Part shown: piece by piece, positions 15,688 to 21,412 of the stretch
Layout of the letters: the number at the start of each line of letters is the position of its first letter
Position numbering within the stretch: the first letter of the stretch is position 1
The notes under the pieces: model-generated
The model's input: the letters and a program-made list of their open reading frames with translations, nothing else
Told to the model about the DNA's origin: nothing
Database searches by the model: none
Translations under genes and position numbers: made by a program
NCBI GenBank assembly: GCA_003453695.1
Contig: DMNK01000123.1
Location: forward strand, 44,822-66,233
DNA: 21,412 nt
Direction of reading: 5' to 3'
From: Acidimicrobiaceae bacterium
GTDB lineage: Bacteria; Actinomycetota; Acidimicrobiia; Acidimicrobiales; UBA8190

Positions 15688-16824
15688 TCAGGAGGCGACG
15701 GCGGCCTCCCCGGTGGCCTGCAGGGTGTCGTACTCCTCGCCGGTGTCGGTCAAGTCCTCGAAGGCGATCACGCCCAGCTCGGTGAACTTGGTGCGCAGCC
15801 AACCGTCGGCGGCGTCGAGCAGACCGAGCTTCTTGCAGTTCGGCACGATCTTCGAGAAGAGCATGCTCTGGAACATCTGGCGCTCGGGGACCTGCAGCAG
15901 CAGCGGGGCGATGACGCGCGGGTCGACCCCCATGCGGTCCCACACCTCCTGCTGCAGGAAGCGGTCCCGCATGCGCACCGCCGCCTCGAAGGCGAACTCC
16001 TGGCGCTCGCGCAGCTCGGCTGCGGAAAGCCCCGAGTAGTACTCCTGGAGGCTCAGGACCCCGAAGGCCACATGTCGCGACTCGTCGGACATCACATAGC
16101 GCAGGAGCTGCTTGAGCAGTGGCTCGGTGGTCATCTGGTGCAGGAACCCGAAGGCGGCCAGGGCCAGGCCCTCGACCATGATCTGCATGCCCAGGTAGGT
16201 CATGTCCCACCGGCTGTCGGCGATGATGTCGTCCAGGAGCAGCCGCAGGTGGGAGTTGATCGGGTAGTGGCCCGACAGCTTCTCGTCCAGGTACTTGTTG
16301 AACACCTCGACGTGACGGGCTTCATCCATCACCTGGGTGGAGGCGTAGTACTTGGCGTCGATCCACGGCACCGACTCCACGATCTTGGCGGTGCACACCA
16401 GCGCCCCCTGCTCGCCGTGCATGAATTGCGACAGGGTCCAGTTCTGGCTCTGCACACCGAACTCGATCCACTCCTTGTCTCCCCACGTGACCAGCGGCGT
16501 GCCGCTCAGGTCCATCCCCTCGCCGTTGAAGGTGGCGCCGTTGGCCACGGCGTTGGCGATGACGAGGGCTTCCTGGTCGACTGGGGTCTCCCACGGCAGG
16601 TCGGTCTGGGCGTTCCACTGGGCCTTCTTGGCCTTCTCGTACAGCTTGTCCAGCTTGGGCCGCGATCCCTTGTCGTAGTCCCAGGTGAACACGGTGTCGT
16701 AGTCGGAGTGCACGACATGCCGCTCCTCGTCGACGTCGGTGTTGTAGACGGCCATGATGGCCTCGAGGTCGTTGATGTCGGCCCGGCCGATGATCTCCTC
16801 GGTCGAACGCATCTCCTGGGTCAT
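15688..16824 (-). CDS. Ferritin-like di-iron protein, probable oxygenase/oxidase
   Basis: A 378-residue helical protein with a complete carboxylate-bridged di-iron site. The six ligands can be read directly: E138 (FMHGEQGAL), E168 and H171 (MDEARHVEVF), E218 (MVEGLALAAF), E248 and H251 (SDESRHVAFG). Both pairs are spaced by exactly 30 residues (138/168 and 218/248). This E...ExxH...E...ExxH pattern is shared by ribonucleotide reductase R2, acyl-ACP desaturases and related O2-activating enzymes rather than by iron-storage ferritin. The rest of the sequence does not let me assign a substrate. ATG 16824 has a GGGGGA ribosome site and overlaps the TetR stop (ATGA), so it is coupled to its probable regulator. 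Desaturase or hydroxylase action on a lipid-like substrate is an inference from the TetR context. Confidence 0.8.
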   Translation of the reverse strand: MTQEMRSTEEIIGRADINDLEAIMAVYNTDVDEERHVVHSDYDTVFTWDYDKGSRPKLDKLYEKAKKAQWNAQTDLPWETPVDQEALVIANAVANGATFNGEGMDLSGTPLVTWGDKEWIEFGVQSQNWTLSQFMHGEQGALVCTAKIVESVPWIDAKYYASTQVMDEARHVEVFNKYLDEKLSGHYPINSHLRLLLDDIIADSRWDMTYLGMQIMVEGLALAAFGFLHQMTTEPLLKQLLRYVMSDESRHVAFGVLSLQEYYSGLSAAELRERQEFAFEAAVRMRDRFLQQEVWDRMGVDPRVIAPLLLQVPERQMFQSMLFSKIVPNCKKLGLLDAADGWLRTKFTELGVIAFEDLTDTGEEYDTLQATGEAAVAS

Positions 16825-17603
16825 GATGCTTCCCCCTTGCTGGTGGTCGGTCCCGCCATGGGGACGGGTCGATGGTTCGGCGGCACTGAGGCAGTGCCTC
16901 CGTGGCCGGGAGCACCGCAAAGCACGGTGACTCCCGGCAGGACGAAGGTGCGGACCAGGTGACGGACGTCGGCGTCGTCGGTGAGGTCCATGGCGTCGGT
17001 GGGACACCCCAGATAGGAGAGGACGATGCGTGCCGTCCACTCCGACACCCGGAGCGACTCGGCATGGTCGAGCCAGCGGCCCAGGAACGGTGCCGCGTAG
17101 GCGGACACCTCGGCCAACAGGCGGTCGTGGTGGTCGAAGGCGAGATGGGGCAGCACCACCTCGGGCTCGTGCTCGAGCAAGAAGGCCAGTGCCCGGTGCT
17201 CGCTGATGCGCCGGGCCGCCCCGGTGATGCCGGCCACCAGGACCTCCTCCAGGTCGGCGGCGGCGCCCATGCCCACGGCCAGCTCGCTGAACAGCCGGGA
17301 CACCTCGGTGTCCACCACGGCGGTCATGAGGGCGTCCTTGCCTCCCGGGAAGGCCCGGTAGACGGTGGCCCGGCTGTAGCCGGCGGCGCGGGCCACGTCG
17401 TCGAGGGTGGTCTTGGCCAGCCCCACCCTGGCGATGCACGCCAGCGTGGCGTCGATGACGCGCACCCGCTGGGCCGAAGCCCCGGCAACCGGATGGGGGG
17501 CGGGGACGGGGTGGGAGGCGGCCACTGACGGCGCCGGGCCGGACTGCACCAGGCTCAGGGTGCCACTGCCCACGATGAGACGATATGCCCACTCTTGTCT
17601 CAT
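16821..17603 (-). CDS. TetR/AcrR-family transcriptional regulator (coupled to the di-iron gene)
   Basis: A TetR-type repressor. The N-terminal HTH is VIDATLACIARVGLAKTTLDD followed by VARAAGYSRATVYRAFPGGKDAL, the classic signature, and a divergent ligand-binding helical domain follows. ATG 17603 is given because GGGGGTGG stands six nt upstream, giving 260 residues with a ~35-residue Pro-rich leader before the HTH. However, the first 11 codons lie inside a perfect inverted repeat with promoter-like hexamers. If that promoter is real, GTG 17573, exactly at the predicted transcription start, would be a leaderless start (250 residues). The stop overlaps the di-iron gene. It is clearly related to the next upstream TetR (17800-18369), sharing ATVYRxFPGGxDxL and the same domain plan. 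Autorepression plus control of the di-iron gene is the likely role. Confidence 0.85.
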   Translation of the reverse strand: MRQEWAYRLIVGSGTLSLVQSGPAPSVAASHPVPAPHPVAGASAQRVRVIDATLACIARVGLAKTTLDDVARAAGYSRATVYRAFPGGKDALMTAVVDTEVSRLFSELAVGMGAAADLEEVLVAGITGAARRISEHRALAFLLEHEPEVVLPHLAFDHHDRLLAEVSAYAAPFLGRWLDHAESLRVSEWTARIVLSYLGCPTDAMDLTDDADVRHLVRTFVLPGVTVLCGAPGHGGTASVPPNHRPVPMAGPTTSKGEAS

Positions 17604-17609
17604 CGTCAA
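17572..17609 (-). promoter_or_regulatory. Predicted promoter with overlapping TetR operator
   Basis: A perfect 10-bp inverted repeat, ACGATGAGAC (17572-17581) and GTCTCATCGT (17597-17606), is separated by 15 nt. On the minus strand TTGACG (17609-17604) and TATCGT (17585-17580) form a sigma70-like pair with an 18-nt spacer. The two repeat arms largely cover the two promoter hexamers, an arrangement expected of a repressor operator. The predicted start point is near 17573. Confidence 0.55.
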
Positions 17610-17799
17610 CCACCCCCGGGCGGGAGCGCCGGCGAAATGGCCGACTCCTCACAACCGGTGTTGCGTTAGCCACAACGTGTGCATAACCTGTGGCCCCCGG
17701 ACGCCATCGCTCCTGGTCAGGACCTTCATTCGGTCACGCCTGTCGGTCAACGCACCGACGTCGTGGAGCGCCCAACGGCGGCCCCAGGCCGGGGCCGGG

Positions 17800-18369
17800 T
17801 CAGGCCGGCGCCACCACCCCCGCCAGCAGCTCGGTGCGGACCAGGGCGGCCACCTGGCCGGCATCGGACATGTCCCAGTGCCCCGGCGAGGCGATGTAGG
17901 TGAGGATCATCCGAGCCAGGAAGTCGGCGGCCTCGTGGACGTCCACGCCCTCGGCCAGCGGGTGGCGCACCAGGTAGGGCTCGAGGAAGGTGGCGATGGC
18001 GGCGATGGTGCGGTTCGACTGCAACGTGAGCTGCGGCAGCAGCACCTCGGGCTCGGTCTGGAGCACCTTCTGCAACACCTCGTGCTCGAGCACGGCCCGT
18101 CGGGCGAAGAGCAGGCCCCGCTCCAGCACCTCTTCGAGCGAGGTGGCGTCGAGCACCTCCTCGTACAGGCGGGTGAAGAACTCGACGTACTGCCACGAGA
18201 CCACGGCGGCGACGAGCTCGTCGCGCCCGCCGGGGAAGTAGCGGTACACGGTGGCCCGGCTGAGGCCCGCCTCCCGGGCGGCGTCCTCCACGGTCGTCTT
18301 GGACAGGCCCCAGCGGGCGACGCAGGCGTAGGTCGCCTCGAGGATGCGCAGGCGCGTCCCGCTCTCCAC
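17800..18369 (-). CDS. TetR/AcrR-family transcriptional regulator
   Basis: A 189-residue TetR-type regulator. The HTH is ILEATYACVARWGLSKTTVED plus AAREAGLSRATVYRYFPGGRDEL at about 8-50, followed by a helical ligand-binding domain with the conserved late segment FLARMILTYIASPGHW. GTG 18369 is the first credible start and gives a normal TetR length; the frame continues upstream into dapB without another good start. It lies 62 nt after dapB and 196 nt before the next TetR gene, with no terminator seen. It is a diverged tandem paralogue of that gene. The ligand is unknown. From its position it may control the neighbouring TetR/di-iron pair or itself. Confidence 0.9.
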   Translation of the reverse strand: MESGTRLRILEATYACVARWGLSKTTVEDAAREAGLSRATVYRYFPGGRDELVAAVVSWQYVEFFTRLYEEVLDATSLEEVLERGLLFARRAVLEHEVLQKVLQTEPEVLLPQLTLQSNRTIAAIATFLEPYLVRHPLAEGVDVHEAADFLARMILTYIASPGHWDMSDAGQVAALVRTELLAGVVAPA

Positions 18370-18431
18370 GGCGAAGACGCTAACCGTGCCGGTGTCGGTG
18401 CCGGATGGTCCCGTCGCCGCGGGACGCCCGA

Positions 18432-19262
18432 TCAGAAGCCGAGGAGCGGCTCGAGGCCCACGGTGAGACCGGGGCGGCTGCCCACTTCCTTGACGGCCAG
18501 CACCACGCCGGGCATGAAGGCCGTGCGGTCGTAGGCGTCGTGGCGCACCGCCAGGCTCTGGCCGGCGGCGCCGAACACCACCTCCTGGTGGGCGACCAGG
18601 CCGTGCAGCCGTACCGAGTGCACGTGCACCCCGCCCGGCCCGGTGCCGCCCCGGGCACCGGGCAGCACGGTCTTGGTGGTGGGATCGGGACGCCAGGCGT
18701 CGGCGGCGGCGGATCGCCGGGCGTCGTCGATGAGCTCCGCCGTGCGCAAGGCCGTGCCCGAGGGAGCGTCGACCTTGGCGTCGTGGTGCAGCTCGATGAT
18801 CTCCACGCTGTCCATGAACGGGGCCGCCAGCGCGGACAGGCGCATCATGAGCACGGCGCCGATGGCGAAGTTGGGGGCGATCACGCAGTTGGCCTTCGAG
18901 GCCTCGAAGGCGCCACGAAGATCCTCGAGGTCCCCGGGGGCGATCCCGGTCGTGCCCACCACGGCGTGGACGCCGTGCGACGCGCACCACCGCATGTTGG
19001 CGGTCGCCGCCGTCGCTTCGGTGAAGTCGACGGCCACCTCGGTCCCCACTTCGAGCAGGTCGTCGATGGAGGCGCCGGTGTGCACGCCCACCGCCTCGAT
19101 CCCGAGCAGGGCGCCGGGATCGAGGCTCTCGCGCCCCGAAGCCGCCGGGGCCAGCCGGGGATCGACCGCCGCCACCAGCTCGAGCTCGGAGTCGGCCCTC
19201 ACCGCCTCACACACGGCCCGGCCCATGCGTCCGGCCGCCCCGAGCACGCCCACCCGCACCAT
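18432..19262 (-). CDS. dapB: 4-hydroxy-tetrahydrodipicolinate reductase
   Basis: DapB reduces the DapA product to tetrahydrodipicolinate with NAD(P)H in the lysine/diaminopimelate pathway. The 276 residues start with the Rossmann loop GVLGAAGRMGRAV (glycines 8, 11 and 14). VDFTEA at about 79-83, VVGTTG (101-106) and APNFAIGAVLMM (129-140) are conserved. The catalytic segment ELHHDAKVDAPSGTAL has H159/H160 and K163. Start is ATG 19262, 49 nt after the M16 peptidase stop. The enzyme is longer than the ~245-residue mycobacterial form by small insertions. Complete, with no sign of damage. Confidence 0.96.
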   Translation of the reverse strand: MVRVGVLGAAGRMGRAVCEAVRADSELELVAAVDPRLAPAASGRESLDPGALLGIEAVGVHTGASIDDLLEVGTEVAVDFTEATAATANMRWCASHGVHAVVGTTGIAPGDLEDLRGAFEASKANCVIAPNFAIGAVLMMRLSALAAPFMDSVEIIELHHDAKVDAPSGTALRTAELIDDARRSAAADAWRPDPTTKTVLPGARGGTGPGGVHVHSVRLHGLVAHQEVVFGAAGQSLAVRHDAYDRTAFMPGVVLAVKEVGSRPGLTVGLEPLLGF

Positions 19263-19311
19263 GGCGGGCCACCCTACCGGTGGGTGCGGCCGGTGCCGAT
19301 CGAAGCGAGGA

Positions 19312-20553
19312 TCAACGTTCGGGGAAGTCGTCGCTCGAGAAGGGGCCGACCACCGACACCGTGCGGGGCTCGGCGGCCAGCTTGGCGGCGACGCCCGCCA
19401 CGTCCTCCAGGGTCACGGCCTCGATGTGGTCGATGAGCTCGTCGGCGTCCATGACCCGGCCGTGGAGCAGGAGGCTCGAGCCGACCCTGCTCATGCGGGC
19501 ACCTGAGTCCTCGAGCGACAACAGGGTCTCGGCTCGCAGATGTCCCTTGGCCACGGCCAGCTCGCGGGCGGTGATGCCGACGTCGCCCAGGCGGTCCAGC
19601 TCCTCGTCGACGAGGCCGAGGACCGTCCGGGTGTGCTGGGGGGCGGTGCCGACGCCCACGCTCAACACCCCGATCTCGTCGTAATGGGTGCGCTCCGACC
19701 ACACCGCGTAGGCCAGGCCACGGCGCTCTCGGACCTCCTGGAACAGGCGGCTCGACATCCCGCCGCCGAGGGCGTGGTTCAACAACGACAGGGCCCAGCG
19801 CTCCTCGGCGTGCCGTCCCGGGGTTCGCATCCCGACCACCAGGTGCGCCTGTTCGGTCGCTCTCGTCGTGATCACCCGCGTCCGGGGAGGACGATCGGGC
19901 GAGGTGCGATCGGGCGAGCCCCCTCCCGAGCGAGACGCGAAACGCCGGTCGATCTCCGCCGCCAATCGGTCGTGGTCCACGTCACCGGCCGCCGCCACCA
20001 CCATGTTGGCCGTGCGGTAGTGGTGGTCGAAGAAGCGGCGGATCTCGGCGTCGTCGAGAGCCGAGACACTGTCCTTGATCCCGAGCACCTCCCGGCCGAG
20101 CGGATGCCCGGGGAACAGCGCACCGGTGCACTGTTCGGACGCCAGGTCCGCCGGCTCATCGGCGTGCATGAGGATCTCGTCCAGGATGACCTGTCGTTCG
20201 GCGTGGACGTCGGCGGGGTCGAGGGCGGGATCGGTCATGATGGCGCCCAGCACGTCGAGGCCCAAGGGGAGGTCGCGCGACAGCAGGCGCACGTAGAAGG
20301 CCGTGTACTCCTTGGTGGTGAAGGCGTTCATGTCGCCCCCCACCTCGTCGACGGCCTCGGCGATCTCCGCCGCCTTCCAGGTGGGCGTCCCCTTGAAGAG
20401 CAGGTGCTCGAGGAAATGCGACGCACCGGAGCGGAGATCGTCCTCGTCGCGCGACCCGGTGCCCACCCACACCCCCACCGAGGCCGAGCGCACGTCGGCC
20501 ATGGCCTCGGTGACGAGGCGGGCCCCGCAGTCGAGGACGTCGGTGTGGATCAC
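19312..20553 (-). CDS. M16-family zinc metallopeptidase (PepR/mitochondrial processing peptidase-like)
   Basis: A 413-residue insulinase-type protease. The inverted zinc motif HxxEH is H46-FLE-H50 (GASHFLEHLLFKGT), and the third ligand E126 lies exactly 76 residues after H50 in ERQVILDEILMH, so the active site is intact. The C-terminal M16 half includes the R/Y-type element GMSSRLFQEVRERRGLAYAVWS. Start is GTG 20553, preceded by a G-rich run about seven nt upstream; longer frames run into pnp. It follows the pnp stop by 22 nt, the same position as mycobacterial pepR. The natural substrates of this bacterial branch are not established. Confidence 0.93.
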   Translation of the reverse strand: MIHTDVLDCGARLVTEAMADVRSASVGVWVGTGSRDEDDLRSGASHFLEHLLFKGTPTWKAAEIAEAVDEVGGDMNAFTTKEYTAFYVRLLSRDLPLGLDVLGAIMTDPALDPADVHAERQVILDEILMHADEPADLASEQCTGALFPGHPLGREVLGIKDSVSALDDAEIRRFFDHHYRTANMVVAAAGDVDHDRLAAEIDRRFASRSGGGSPDRTSPDRPPRTRVITTRATEQAHLVVGMRTPGRHAEERWALSLLNHALGGGMSSRLFQEVRERRGLAYAVWSERTHYDEIGVLSVGVGTAPQHTRTVLGLVDEELDRLGDVGITARELAVAKGHLRAETLLSLEDSGARMSRVGSSLLLHGRVMDADELIDHIEAVTLEDVAGVAAKLAAEPRTVSVVGPFSSDDFPER

Positions 20554-20575
20554 GCCGGGACCCCCCGGCCCCGGC

Positions 20576-21412
20576 TCACCGCCGGCGGGGTCGGCGGTTG
20601 CGGCGGTCCCCGCCTGAGCGCTCGCCCCGGTCGGAGGAGCGTTCGGGCCCCGGCCCGAGGTCGCCGAGCTCGGTGGCCAGCTCGGCTTCGAAGGCCGCCT
20701 CGAAGGACGCCATGGGCACGGCGCCCGGCGCGCTGGCGGCAGCGGCATCGCCGTCGGCCCCGTTCCCCGCGGCCGCCGACGGCGCGGCCAGCTCGCCCAC
20801 CAGCGACAGCGACACCTTGCCCTGGGGGTCGATGTCGTCGACACGGACTTGGAGCTCCTGGCCGAGCGACAGCACGTCCTCGACGCGCTCCACCCGCTTG
20901 CCACCCCCCAGCTTGGAGATGTGCAGCAGGCCGTCGCGCCCGGGAAGGATGTTGACGAAGGCGCCGAACTTGGTGATGTTCACCACCTTGCCGGCGTAGG
21001 TGGCGCCCACCTCGGCCTCGGGCGGCTCCACGATCATGAAGATGCGCCGGCGCGCCTCTTCGACCGCTCCCCCGTCCTTGGAGCCGATGGTGACCACGCC
21101 GAACAGCCCGTCGTCGTCCACCGTGATGTCGGTGCCCGTCTCGGCCTGCAGGGTGTTGATGACCTTGCCCTTGGGGCCGATCACCTCGCCGATGCGGTCC
21201 ACGGGGATCTGGAACGACACGATCTTCGGGGCGTTGTCGCTCACCTCGGGCCGGGGCTCGGCGATGGCGGCGTGCATCACGTCGAGGATCTTGATGCGTG
21301 CCTCCCGGGCCTGGTGGAGCGCCTTGGCCAGCACGTCGGCGGGCAGGCCGTCGATCTTCGTGTCGAGCTGCAGGGCGGTGACGGCGTCGGCGGTGCCGGC
21401 CACCTTGAAGTC
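20576..21412 (-). CDS. pnp: Polyribonucleotide nucleotidyltransferase (C-terminal part)
   Basis: PNPase is the phosphorolytic 3'-5' exoribonuclease. The window holds the last 278 codons; the gene continues in frame beyond the right edge. The fragment begins with DFKVAGTADAVTALQLDTKI, the end of the second RNase PH domain. It contains the KH domain (DRIGEVIGPKGKVINTL), the S1 domain (GATYAGKVVNITKFGAFVNILPGRDGLLHISKL) and ends in a low-complexity tail of about 70 residues rich in Ala, then acidic, then Arg (DRRNRRPRRR). Tails of this kind are common in actinobacterial PNPases and may aid RNA or partner binding. It heads the pnp-M16-dapB run. Confidence 0.96.
   Translation of the reverse strand, partial: DFKVAGTADAVTALQLDTKIDGLPADVLAKALHQAREARIKILDVMHAAIAEPRPEVSDNAPKIVSFQIPVDRIGEVIGPKGKVINTLQAETGTDITVDDDGLFGVVTIGSKDGGAVEEARRRIFMIVEPPEAEVGATYAGKVVNITKFGAFVNILPGRDGLLHISKLGGGKRVERVEDVLSLGQELQVRVDDIDPQGKVSLSLVGELAAPSAAAGNGADGDAAAASAPGAVPMASFEAAFEAELATELGDLGPGPERSSDRGERSGGDRRNRRPRRR

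Noticed and set aside
15307..16962. 551-codon plus-strand open frame opposite dapA and the di-iron gene
   Set aside because: Mirror frame; repetitive Val/His/Gly/Leu composition and no family resemblance.
17678..17686. Single DnaA-box-like TTATGCACA on the minus strand
   Set aside because: One isolated 9-mer with no cluster, AT-rich unwinding element or dnaA/dnaN genes; not evidence of an origin.
18383..18399. Imperfect palindrome upstream of the second TetR gene
   Set aside because: Only about five of eight half-site positions match; not distinguishable from chance in GC-rich sequence.

Overview
This is a GC-rich (roughly 70% by eye) bacterial chromosome segment. The backbone, read on the minus strand from the right end, runs pnp - M16 peptidase - dapB - ... 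- dapA - rnj (RNase J) - ftsK ... miaB. From general knowledge this order is conserved in Actinomycetota (Mycobacterium has gpsI-pepR-...-dapB-...-dapA-rnj-...-ftsK-...-miaB). Frequent GTG/TTG starts, 4-nt start/stop overlaps, an ECF41 sigma factor and tandem TetR regulators also fit. A deep-branching actinobacterium, for example Acidimicrobiia, is my best guess; class-level placement is inference.

Right part (9017-21412, all minus strand): the C-terminal part of PNPase, an M16 zinc peptidase, dapB, then an inserted-looking cassette of two paralogous TetR regulators and a six-ligand di-iron ferritin-like protein. The first TetR of that cassette has a perfect inverted repeat over a sigma70-like promoter. 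After it come dapA, rnj (overlapping dapA by 8 nt), ftsK and a D-alanyl-D-alanine carboxypeptidase. DapA and DapB catalyse the first two dedicated steps of lysine/diaminopimelate synthesis. The carboxypeptidase trims the peptidoglycan made with that diaminopimelate, and FtsK clears chromosomes from the septum, so this block mixes wall/division and RNA-turnover genes.

Middle (6473-8966, plus strand): a type IB DNA topoisomerase whose usual catalytic lysine position appears to be threonine, a translationally coupled pair of similar four-helix membrane proteins (DUF3147-like), a ~325-nt stretch with no convincing gene, and two tiny overlapping ORFs with good ribosome sites. The block ends at a strong perfect hairpin shared with the converging carboxypeptidase gene.

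Left part (1-6336, minus strand): a MacB/LolD-type ABC ATPase with its two-domain FtsX permease, then an AhpD-like carboxymuconolactone decarboxylase-family gene overlapping an ECF41 sigma factor gene. A near-textbook ECF41 promoter (TGTCACA-N16-CGTC) lies in front of that pair. Homoserine kinase (thrB) and the start of miaB follow with gaps of 6 and 11 nt, so the sigma factor operon may read into threonine synthesis and tRNA modification.

The most notable items are the self-contained ECF41 regulon unit with visible promoter, the Lys-to-Thr change in topoisomerase IB, the TetR-TetR-di-iron cassette with its operator-like repeat, and the two uncharacterised small ORFs before the bidirectional hairpin. 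I do not see mobile elements, CRISPR arrays, tRNA or rRNA genes.
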